From Neurospora intermedia (Eukaryota > Ascomycota > Sordariomycetes > Sordariales > Sordariaceae): a stretch of 64,000 nucleotides of DNA. Shown in pieces: positions 24,921-35,177 of this stretch (the first letter of the stretch is position 1; every line of letters begins with the position of its first letter). A program made the position numbers and the translations under genes. The stretch lies in contig BTPP01000003.1 in the NCBI GenBank assembly GCA_037102815.1, positions 1,302,001 to 1,366,000 on the forward strand, given 5' to 3'. The notes below the pieces were generated by a model. The model was not told where the DNA came from and did no database searches. It was given only the letters and a program-made list of their open reading frames with translations.

Positions 24921-27017
24921 ATGACTACACCAACGGCTTCTGGCAATCCAACGACGGAAACGGTGCACACGATATCCTCTCCGCTTGATGCGCCTCTTGA
25001 GGGTGACATGCATCACCCAGGTCTGGGAGAGCAAGAATCGCAAGCGGAGCAGTCGCAACAGCCGAATGGAGAGCAACAACAGAAACAAATGCACCGGGAG
25101 CAGCATGAGGAACATACCGAGGAACATACCGAGGAACAGCAGCAAGGTCAGGAACGACACGAGGAACAGCATCAGGAGCATCACCAGGAACAACGCCCGG
25201 ATCAAGTACATGAACAACATCAGGAACGGCAGCCCGAGTATGCCGGTCCAGCGGTCTTGCATGTTCCTACTGCTACCAACGGAAGCGTGGAGAGCCATGG
25301 TCACTCGCCGCGGGCGAGAAAGGACACCAACTCCTCCATATCGACCATTACATCTGCCGCCACAGCTGCTACATCCTGTAGCATCGGGTCCTCCCCCTCC
25401 CTCACTCCGACAACCGCTCTGCCAACGCAAAACATTTTTTCTCTCAAGGACGGGAACGCTCCTTTGTCTTCGAGTCGAAACAGACGGCGGACTGGCCCCT
25501 TGGCGCCCGAGGCAAGAGGAAAGGCCGCTCTGATCCGAAAACAAGGTTCATGTGCGAACTGCAAAAGGAAGAAAATCGGAGTGAGTGCAAAACTTGGAAG
25601 CCGTCCAGGCCAGTTCACTTACTGGGCTTTTCCTTATAGTGCGATGCCCGACATCACGGCATGACTTGGGAAGAACTCGCGCAAAAGTTTCCCAACTCTG
25701 CAGAGATGCAGCAGCTTGAAGCCATTGTGCCGCCGACCCCTAATTTTCATACACAAGAATCAAGAAAGCACAATCTGAGCACCCCTTCGCCAGAATTCAT
25801 GGATATCGATTCCTCTCCAACTCAACAACAGATCCGTTCATCGTTTAGCGAGTCGCGTGTTAGAACACCTCTACCTTCCAAGCCTCGTCAGGATCGGGCA
25901 TCAACTATGTCATTCCCTCAGCCCAACGGTGGTCTTTCTAACGGCAACGTTCTGACGTCGAATTCGCATGGGGCTACAGTCCGAGCTTCCGAAGGCTTTG
26001 CTAGGGATCGCTACAGAAGAATTTCTGCCTTGTTTCTTCGCTGGCAGGATGACGAGGACCTTGCATTGAAAAACTCGATGAATGAGTTCAGAGAGGTGCT
26101 TGGAGAGTATTATGACTGCTCATGCCAAACCAAGATTATTCCATCCGGGAATCAAAACCACAACGTTTCCATGTGGGTTTTGGATGAAATTCTTCAGTTC
26201 CTAAAGACAGATACAGAGGACGAGTTGAAAGTACTCTATTGGTCAAGTCACAGCTACTTGGACGCCGATCGACAAATGATTCTGGCAAGGTATGACTTAC
26301 CCGCCTCCCACGGAATTACACCACATCACCGAAATGCGGATTGTTGTTTCTCCAGGCTGACCGTATCGTCACGTTGATAGCTCGAGAAGCAGCGAGGCGC
26401 AACCAGCGTCGTGCGTACGATGGTCTGCCATCCAGGCTCTGCTCGATCATGCTTCACCAGATGTAGTAGTCATCATGGACGCAGCCTACTACCCGAACCA
26501 ATACAGATTCATGAGGAGGACCAACCGTTCACTGGAGCTTCTCGCTGCATCTACCCAAGCCAACCCGGAGAGAGGTGTTTTCACCCGTGCTTTGAGCGAC
26601 CAGCTGAGGACCCGAGCTCACCTGAAGCTTTTGGGGGGCATCTCGATCGCTGATCTTCATGCTAGAGTGACAACATCCCCTCTCCTGACCATGGGGGCGA
26701 GAGTCCAGGAACTGCTCGGCTCGGGCGTGGGAGGAATGTCGTTGTCGCCGCCGCTTAGTAGCTGCCCTCCTGTTCCCTTGTATCTGCAATTTGCGGGCAG
26801 TCCTAGGACATCAAGCATCATCCTGACACCGAAGATAAACCGAGATTTGGCGGTGATGGCTGGAGATGACGAGGCTAGTGGGAGAAAAGGAGGAACAGGA
26901 GGACTTGTTTACACGTTCCGCGTGCCCGCGGGTGCAAATCAGGACATTTGGGAGGAGTATCTCTCAACGTTGCCCGACGACATCAAGGGGAGACTGGAGT
27001 TCGTGGGGGCAGGCTAG
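24921..27017 (+). CDS. Putative regulator with half of a Zn2Cys6 motif and a Q/E/H-rich region
   Basis: Three exons: 24921-25580, 25640-26289 and 26381-27017. The introns are 59 bases (gtgagt...ttatag, branch cttac) and 91 bases (gtatga...gatag), giving about 648 residues. The ATG at 24921 is the first in frame; the frame is open farther upstream only through a non-ATG codon. Residues 40-110 form a glutamine-, glutamate- and histidine-rich stretch with repeated EEHTEEHTEE and QHQEHHQE units. Joining exons 1 and 2 yields SCANCKRKKIGCDARHHGMT, the first half of a fungal binuclear zinc cluster (C-x2-C-x6-C), but no second CxxC half follows. The C-terminal part (VVVIMDAAYYPNQYRFMRR, GISIADLHARV) is unfamiliar. 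Regulatory function is inference from the half motif only. The long CT-rich upstream region is probably its promoter. Confidence 0.8.
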
Positions 27018-28632
27018 GTGAAGGTCAGACGGTTTTGGACCAGGAGCGGGGGCTCTCACGAAAAGAGGGGAAGGAGATGACACTCTAGTCAGATGTACAT
27101 GAACCGTAAGACTACAATCAGGCAATTATCCCGAGACATTTTCCTGTTTCCTTCCAGTGCGTTTTTGTTGTTGTGAAGTCCCAGAGATGTTGCCTGGACG
27201 TGCGTGGATGTAGGTAGGTGATCTGACTGACGGCTGTGGCCATCGAAGAAGAAGGTTACTCCCACCTGCTCTCGGTGGAAGAATTGCAAGCACCCTATTG
27301 TGGGCTGAGCGCGAAAATCAATGAGTCGTTGCGAAGATAGGTATATCGCCCTCTATCGCATACTCCATATACCGTGAACACTTGGGTAAGATCAGGCTTA
27401 GAAAAAAAAAAAAAAAAAAAAAAAAGAGTCAAGGCGGGACTCGTGAAGTTGATGACGAGGGACTGGAGTTATCCAAAGCGCCGGCACTCGCCCAAAATCA
27501 ATCATCAGTGCAAAAAACAACAAAACAGAACAAAACACAACTCCAGTCCCATCCGGATGGGTTCGAATTGCACCAGCTCCCTCCCTCCCTCACTTGACAC
27601 AGCCTCTACCTAATCCCTCCCACCTCCAAAGGAAGTAACTAAGTACCAAAAGACACAAAAAGAAAAGGCTACAAACAACCGCTCGATCGAGGTATAACTA
27701 TCGAAACGCATCCAACCTTTTCCTGTTTTTTTTTCTCAAATTTTTTTTTTTTTTTTGACTCTTCTGTCGCTACAGAGGTTAAACAGCATCCAACTGGAGG
27801 AGGCGGTCTACGATGTGGAACGCACGTTCTTTGGGTTTAGTTACTTGAACGTAAGAACATCACCGTTCCCTCGAACCGACAGGTACTGTAACTTCTTTGA
27901 TGGTTTGGTTTGAGTGATTAGGCAGTGTAGACGGTAAACTGAACCGTTACGCAACTCGACCAAGTGGTTTATTGGTGAAAGGAGCGGCCAAAGAGGTCAT
28001 CTATATACCCCGTCGGTAGGCACTCTGGTGTGGGATGAGATGGAAAGGAAGAAGGAAGGAAGGAAGGAAGGAAGGAAGGAAGGAAGGAAGGAAGGAAGGA
28101 AGGAAGGAAGGAAGGAAGGAAGGAAGGAAGGAAGGAAAGAGCGGCGAGCCAAGACAGATGTGGGCAGCTGTGCTGGAGCCTTCAGTTTCTTGTGGCACTG
28201 AGCATCATAACTACCTAAAGAGGCTCATTCGACCGTTCGTTGCCTAGGTAGTCGAAGAAGTGAGTGGGCAGTCTATCGGCATCAGCACAGTTGATACCTC
28301 GATAATAACCTCCTCAGAACAAACAGCCTCAAGGTCCTTCCAACCCTACCAGCGAAGCAACAGGAGTATTGATCCATTGTCAAAAAAGACTGAACATAAG
28401 GATGGAGCAATTGATTGCTAAACGTAAATGCCAAAGCATACTATCAAAAATGCATGCATGCAATGTGGTATATCCATCATTCAATATTCCCGTCGTTCCA
28501 TGATCCATGATCCTTCATCCATCATGACATTAACACCACGCACGCATTCCTTTCCCTCTTCATTTACGGCGATCTCCAGTCCAGTCTCAACTTAATCAGA
28601 CTGGAACATCAGTCATCATGCCTCCCCTAACC
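27018..28632. other. Convergent intergenic region with simple repeats
   Basis: This lies between two convergent genes and should hold both 3' untranslated regions. It contains a 24-base poly(A) run (27402-27425), T-runs near 27726-27756 and the long GGAA tract listed separately. Open stretches here are shadows of the repeats. No gene seen. Confidence 0.6.
28053..28138 (+). repeat. (GGAA)n microsatellite, about 21 units
   Basis: An almost uninterrupted run of ggaa/gaag units of about 85 bases lies in the intergenic space downstream of both neighbouring genes. It is the longest pure tetranucleotide tract in the window and should vary in length between strains. Confidence 0.9.
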
Positions 28633-30771
28633 CTACAACAACAAAGCAGCCGCCACAACTCCCACCACAACCGACGACCAGACATTCACCATCTTTCCGC
28701 CGATAGCAACAGCACCCGAGTCCATGGCATGCGCGTCCGCAATCTTGAACTCAGGCATGTAAACCCCCGTATCTTTTGAGTTCACCGTGCCATTCCAGCA
28801 ATACCTCTCAAAGCAAGTCTTGCACGCGGCTGGCGTCTGCCTGCCCAACCGATCCAAGCTCCTGCTAATAACCGCGCAGGCGACGCAAGTAGGCCACTCC
28901 GAATCCAGCGTGCCGTTCCCCTGCGTGGCTGAGTTCCATCCGTTGCCGATGATGTCGTTGCGCTGAGACATGGTGTATGATGGATCGAAGGTGGACACGT
29001 TGCTCAGCGCGGTGTAGGGCGCGTTGGGGACATAGACGATCAAGGGGGGAACCTTTTGGTTTGCGTCGAGTGTAAAGTTCTTAACATCGCAGCCGAAGAA
29101 GGAGGGGCGGTTGTTGAGGCCTAGGTTGATAAAAGTCCAGTCGTCGGGGATCGAGGGGAAGAGTGTCCCGTTGGAGATGGAGCCGAAAGTGCGCTCGTAG
29201 GTGGCGCGCAGGGCGGTGCCGTTGGGCCAGTTTGTCACGTCGGCGGACGAGTCGACAGCGAAGATGACGTCCACGGCGCGCACGGGCTGGGTGAGCGGGT
29301 TGAGCGGGATATTCTGCAGATCTTCGCCGCCGTCGACCAGGTCGAGCTCGAGCGTGTCGGCGTTGGGGTTGGTCCGGTTGTTCCAGTCCAGGAACGGATT
29401 AGGGATGATTTGGGAGACGTCGTCCCTCTTCGCGCCGATTTCCTTGAGAACAGAAGTCACAGCCTCGATGAGCACGTCGGGCACACCGTCGTAGCTGGAA
29501 ATGTTGGCCAAAAGGAACTGGTTGAAGAGCGTGCTGCTGGTGCCCATGACGAAGCCGGCTTGGTCGAGACCCTCAACGCACTTGCCTCCCGATGGGATTA
29601 CGCCGTTGCTGAAGTTGGCGCCAAGGTACTTGGTCGGCGCAAAGCCATAGACGGTCGGGTCCCAGCTACCCGTCTCGAACGGGTTGAACTCGTAGTTGGT
29701 AGCATTGAGGGAGATGATGGTTTCTCCAGGCGCGCGGCCGTCAGCTACCAGAATAGGGAACGGCGTTTCGGCCTTTTGGAAGTTGTCGGTCTGGGCAATG
29801 CTGGAGAAGGTGTAAGCCGGGCCGCCCATATCGGCTCCGATCAGTTGGTAACTCAATGCTCGGCCCCAGTAGTCTGTTATACTTGTCTCGAAGCCAGCAT
29901 CCTTCTTCTTCGCAACTTCCTTTGCCACTTCGGACCAGTACTGGATGCGGTTGACAGTACTAAGGCCAGCCTCCTTGGGTCCTTTAAAGATGGAGTTCTC
30001 AAAGTCCCAGACTTTGTTCTCGCTCAGCAGGGTCTCAATGCTGCTGAAGTTGTTGGAGAACAAACTGCCGACAAGCCAGCCACCACCAGAAAGTCCGGCC
30101 CTAGAGTTGCGTTAGCAATTTTACGGTCACGGTCCTCGATTTCTTGATTTGAGGAAACGAAGAAGGGGCGTAGAGTCCAAGACATGTTCGCCAGCAAGGC
30201 CGTCCACAGTCGCCCAACTTGGAACTGGCGCAGTTGACACTCGAAAACGAGATAAGAAGAACCATTTTACATACAAATATGTGCTGGACTGCAACAAGCC
30301 TCCAATACCACCTGCGCCCGTGGTATTTTGAATCCGGTTATCCGCAGCAGCAACGAAGCCGGCGCCGTTCATGAGGGCACGATAGCCGCCTCCTGAAATG
30401 GCAATGGCGACATTGGGCAGTTGCGAGATGTTGTTGGCGGCCTCATTCATAAAAGTCTCGGAATCGAACCCAGTGATGTTGGCCCTCTTCAGTAGGTCCC
30501 TCATGGGCTCGATGGTGTTCTTCCTCCGGATCGACAACCATTCCTTCTCCTCGTTCGACAAATCCACGGCCTTCCGGAGCGTCGGCTTGGTCTTGGGACA
30601 GTCTACAACGGCAGGGGCATACCCACCGCTGGGCGAATTCGGTAGTGCTCGAACGGCAAGTTGCTGTGGTGTTGATACCACGGAGACATCGCGTTGGGGT
30701 ATCCTAATGGGTTCGGCCGATACATTGGCGAGCAAGGGAGCTGCGATGAGCAGCGACGATGGGAGATGCAT
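28633..30771 (-). CDS. lpl: Lysophospholipase / phospholipase B, GPI-anchored, next to his-3
   Basis: Two exons on the minus strand, 30275-30771 and 28633-30100, flank a 174-base intron (gtatgt donor, gctaac branch, ctctag acceptor); 654 residues. The protein starts with a clear signal peptide ([20 protein letters not shown]) and ends with a hydrophobic tail ([18 protein letters not shown]) after a small-residue GPI site. [14 protein letters not shown] is the oxyanion-hole glycine region. AGLSGGGW carries the catalytic serine (about Ser170). A later VDSSAD supplies the aspartate of the dyad. Many N-glycosylation sequons are present. The enzyme removes acyl chains from phospholipids and lysophospholipids at the cell surface. 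The motif is usually GLSGGSW; here the residue before Trp is Gly, spelt by exon 2. Position downstream of his-3 matches N. crassa lpl. Confidence 0.93.
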
Positions 30772-31399
30772 AATTGATGATTTGCCTCTTCTTTCTCAGA
30801 ATATCAGTGCAACGTATATCGCTAGTAAACCGTGGGAACTGCTCCGTTCGTCTGCCGTTTCAAGAAAGAGTAGTTTAATGATATCGAAATAAAAACATCA
30901 AGAGAAGGTAAGTGGCTAAGTGGTCAAGAGCTAAACAGTCGCACTCAAGCCGCCTGGAAGAGCCGGAATTGTTCTGTTTCTGGTCCTCGACCGAACCAAG
31001 AAAGGGGATAATGAACGGAAAGTACTCGTAGAAAGAACGACAGCGACCAGGGGGAGGCAAGAACGGATATAAAAAGTCGGTCGCCCAAGAAAAAGAGAGT
31101 GAAGATCAACACAAGTACCCAGACCAAATGTTGGTTGCGCCAAGTGGGAAGAAAGAAGGATGATGGCAAGGGCAAGAATTGGGATCCAATGTGGATGGAT
31201 TCGCTCACTCGGTGCCGCGACGGTGCTAAGTTCCTGCCGTGGATTGGGGGATTGCACAGACGGTGGAGTGCTTGCTAGAGCTAGGTACCCAGTTGCACAC
31301 CAAACGGTGCCCCTGTGCCCCTGCGTCTACGTAGGTGTGTCCTGTGAGCAACTGCGCCCGCGCGCGGCACCGGGAAGCGAAGCTGCGGGAACCTCAGTG

Positions 31400-32195
31400 C
31401 CATAGAGAGAACTCCGGGTTCCTGAACAGGGTCAAAACAGGGTCAAAACAGCCTGATTTGACGAAACAGAACTATTTTTTTCGCACGGTTGCAGAAGATT
31501 TTTTTGGGCAAAAAGGATGTTCAACGCTGAACAGAGCTTAGAGCTAACAGTACGAAAGGCCCTTTTTCAATGATCGTTTCAACAGCCTGATGAGACTTCG
31601 CCATAGTCATTAAGAGGAAGCAGCGACCATTAGGCAATAATCAGAAAAAAGAGTCACTATTGCATTGATTTAATGCAATGGTTCATCTCTTTTCTTCTTA
31701 GTGATGCTTCTTGGTGGTGATGCTTCTTAGTAATGCATCTTGGTAGTTTTTTCTACAAATATTACAACAGGGAATCGAACAACAACCTTACGAAATCAAG
31801 TGCTTATATTACTAACTATACTATCTGCACATTGTATACGCGAGAGTAGAGGAAAAAGAGTTTAATATAGTTGATGGAAGGTGCAGAGGTTGAAGAAAAA
31901 AGAAAGAAAGAAGAAAAGAACTATAAGCAAAAAAGGCTGTTGGAGTAAAAGATTCTGATTTGGTACATCGTTTATTTGAGTATTATTTGGATATTCGAGG
32001 TCAACGCGCTTTCAGACCAAAAAAGGGTGATGTCTACTGTCATTTCTTTGCAATGAATAGAATTTATGAGCCTTTCAGAATTTCGTAGAAAAAGGGTGGT
32101 AATACCCTGTTTGAACCCTGTTTGAGTCTTTTCTAGCTGTTGGCTCCTGAGCGCCTGTTTTTACCCTGTTCAGGAACCCAGTGTTCTCTCTATGG
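31400..32195. mobile_element. Non-autonomous inverted-repeat element (MITE-like), about 796 bp
   Basis: The left end ccatagagagaac (31400-31412) continues as gggttcctgaacagggt. The right end, read on the other strand from 32195, gives the same sequence with about 3 differences over 42 bases. Both ends continue into short subterminal repeats of the type (c)aaaacaggg (31433-31451; 32110-32128 on the other strand). Flanking evidence is ambiguous: if the palindrome ccatatgg was the target, TA (31403-31404 and 32191-32192) is the duplication; otherwise tg on both sides is. There is no transposase frame inside. The element is not RIPped. It lies in the interval where the 98-bp Guest element was described in N. 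crassa, but it is far larger. Confidence 0.8.
31765..31832 (-). other. tRNA-like sequence with A and B boxes inside the inverted-repeat element
   Basis: On the minus strand tagtatagttag (31812-31823) fits the RNA polymerase III A box, and gttcgattcc (31771-31780) fits the B box, about 43 bases apart as in true tRNAs. An anticodon-like stem (acttg/aaggt, one mismatch) encloses a 7-base loop with TTC, as in tRNA-Glu. The T stem is mostly unpaired and the acceptor stem is not evident, so it is not a working tRNA gene. It could be a tRNA-derived SINE head captured by the element, or a decayed pseudo-tRNA. Confidence 0.5.
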
Positions 32196-33726
32196 TGGAT
32201 GATTGGCGCCAGATCCCCGGCATCACCTCAGCACATGGGCAGAGAAGGAATCGAAGGGTACAAGATATTCCAGGGTTTCCGCTAGCACAACTTCCAAGCG
32301 CCTCTACCGCTACCCGACTCCACACACCCACGCTGGCAGAGCTAGTAGCAGAGCCACTGAGGCCTAGCGGTCACAGCTCCCCGTAACCACGCAGCTAGCA
32401 GCCCAGCGACCGAGGTCATCATGACACTATGACGACAATCTGGACACTTGGGAAAATCGATGACGGGCACCTATCTCGGGAACGATAGAGCAAGTCCAGT
32501 CAACGCCCTAGGAAAAAAAAAAAAATGGCAGCCCGCCGCATGTTTGCTGAATGGTGGTAAACATATTAGATCGAACAATATCGACGCCAGGAAGCTTGGG
32601 AAATTTGGATATCCATCAGCTAAGTATAGCTTCCACTACACCTCAGCCGCTAGGTAGGCATTCTCACAAGGAGCAACACTGTAGTTCTATCATAGTATGT
32701 ACAAGCAAAGTCGGGATGTTGCTAGAATCCGTCGGCCACGTCGGTAGTATCCATTTTATTGTTCCGCGTATTTCTTCGTCGACGGGGCACAGCACAGCCA
32801 AACAGCCGCAGTACCTCGCAACCAACACCGAGCAATAATCTCATCCATCCATACAGATCCTCCCATAATATCTTTACATGCGCACTAGGTTGCGCTGTGT
32901 TAGCAGTCTAAGTTCCACTACCAAGGCTGACACGAGCGGCACTGACAGCAAACTGCTACTTGGGGTCAAGAGATTGGCAGTTTGCTGAGCACTTATCAGT
33001 ACCTACCTATGTACCTTACTATGTTTGCTTGCTTCCACGTCCCTATCCTCGCCCTATCCCATTCTTGACTTTTTGTTTCTCAACGCAAAGGTCTTTCTGG
33101 TTTCCCATATTCAGCCGATGCCGTTCATTCCAGGAGCTCATGACCTTTAAGAGACGAGAAATATATCCCAAAGCAACTTCCTGCTTATGGACAAGCCATG
33201 ACGGCCTATAACTCGTATTTCGCGTAATCATCCAAACGCTAGACCCGAGTGCTCTACTGTTCTCGAGACACCCTACCATAATATGTACCCAATCGGACAT
33301 GACAACAGTTTACCAAACATACCCTGATCCGGCCGAACCCTGTCATCCTTAGATGATGGTTAAGGCACACAAATGGTGGGAACGCTTGTAGTGTAGCCAG
33401 CCAGCCAACCGACTCTCCTTCGTCCCTCTCAAGTCCAGTCCCGTTATTGCCGTTCGACCCAGCCGCCCAGCCGCCAGCTCGGAGGGAGCCAAGGGTCTAA
33501 TACCGCCCAACAACGGCCCCAGTGATGTTTCAAACTTGATTGACAGCGAACGAAACGACCTGAAACCCGTTATATAGATATGTATAGATTCAACGGGGTA
33601 GCTTGGCCCGGGGCTACATGCCAGTCGGACGAGGGTGCCTGAGACCGTTCGCATTCTGACAGCAGCGTGTGGTCACATACATAGTGGGGAGGAAAGGAAG
33701 CATGGGAATGGATTATTCTTCCATGT

Positions 33727-33762
33727 ATGGATGGATGGATGGATGGATGGATGGATGGATGG
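33727..33762 (+). repeat. (ATGG)9 microsatellite
   Basis: Nine perfect atgg units lie in the his-3/lpl interval. A (CGCT)6 run follows at 33958-33981. Both are likely length polymorphisms. Confidence 0.95.
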
Positions 33763-34865
33763 CTGTGAATCTTAGTTGCTTTCTTCTTCGCTCGAAATGT
33801 GATGACCACTGAAATAGCTCGGAATGAACAAACAGCAGATCATGAAATGCAAGGGTTTTTTTAGTGTACTATGCCCACAGAGCTTACTGCATAGTACACG
33901 ACCGGCCGGAGAAAGCGGCCGTATATTGCACCTATCAGATCCGCGCATCCGTCCGACCGCTCGCTCGCTCGCTCGCTCGCTGTAGGATTGTTCACAGTCC
34001 GCGGAAGACAAGGATATAAAACGATACCTATTCTCCGAATCTGGGTGGGTGTTGGTATGTACATCTACAAAATAAAAAAAATGAAACAGACCTTTAGTTG
34101 GACTTCGGCAAGACATGGCAAAAAACTCCCTCTTCATCATCAAATCGAGGTATCAACAATGTCCCGTTCGGCCAAGATATGCCCCGAAGGGAACTATCAT
34201 GATACAGTACCTAGTTCCTCTCGAATCACCCAAAATGTTCCCCATCTTCAAATCCCTCGCGCCTATGAGCTGTCTGTCCCTTTTTCCCGCTCGGGTAGGC
34301 CGGATGTCAGGAAACAAGGGAAGATTCTCCAGCGTTCAAGTCCCTGTGAACAGGCAGGGAGGCACGGAGTTAGTTCGTGGGACCGACCGACCGAACCTCC
34401 GGGTGTGGCGCTTTTATAAGGCTGTGTGTGTGTGGGTGTGGGGGTATGTACAGCGAGATGTCCGATGTCCCGATGTATTGCGGTTGCATAGTAGAGGACG
34501 GGAAAAAGACAGATATAGATAGACCTGGTGTCCCACTCAGTCAATGTCAACGTCGATGATGAACCTACTATACCCGGGCGAGCACGGCTATGGGGGTCTA
34601 AATGCCAAAAGAAACCATTTCCCACCCTCCCTTCGATATTTTTTTTTTTCAAAGAAAACAAAAGATTCGCCCTCTTTTATTCGGTTCGTTGTTTGAGAGG
34701 TTCACATGCAAAGTGCAAGACTGCAAGAACATTGAGATGGGCGGCGCTTCATGCAATGTAGCATCACTGACTGCAGCGACATTGTGACAATCCACGATTT
34801 GATCGTCTGGGCTTCCCCATTCATGTACGCATGATCTGAAGAAATAAAAAGTTGATGTGATAACG

Positions 34866-34901
<36 letters not shown>
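34866..34901 (+). repeat. 36-base poly(A) run downstream of his-3
   Basis: An uninterrupted run of 36 A lies about 280 bases past the his-3 stop codon. In the his-3 transcript it would read as poly(U), so it is not a retroposed tail of that gene. Confidence 0.9.
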
Positions 34902-34903
<2 letters not shown>

Positions 34904-35177
34904 AAAAGGGGGAGGGGGGGAAGAAAACTTGTTGATATAATGATGAAAATAAAAACCATGGGACGAACACCTCTTCTGGAATAGGGAGAAAAACTAAAGG
35001 GACGTTTGTCTCTACATTTACCGACAAATTCATGTACTGATCTTCGGCCTGTACAGACCAATACAATGTTCAAAACTCGTTATCATTACTCTATGTGCCC
35101 AAAATGACCCAGATACATATCAACCCACTACGTCCTTTTCTTTCCTCCTTTTTTTGCTGCTTCGAAAGAATTTCCGT

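Larger units (their letters stand above)
30772..35177. other. his-3 to lpl interval: expected location of the cog recombination hotspot
   Basis: In N. crassa the recombinator cog, which initiates meiotic recombination acting on his-3, lies between his-3 and lpl, and this interval is known to be highly polymorphic between strains. The gene order and orientation here match, so the interval should contain the cog equivalent; I cannot point to its exact bases. It holds the lpl promoter (about 30.8-31.4 kb), an inverted-repeat element, an (ATGG)9 run, a (CGCT)6 run and a long poly(A). I see no protein gene; open stretches are short and overlapping. Confidence 0.6.

Noticed and set aside
28001-28247. 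Open frames made of repeated GRKE or FLPS units
   Set aside because: They are translations of the (GGAA)n microsatellite.
29410-30147. 245-residue plus-strand open frame opposite lpl
   Set aside because: Antisense shadow of the lysophospholipase exon; no domain and no promoter context.
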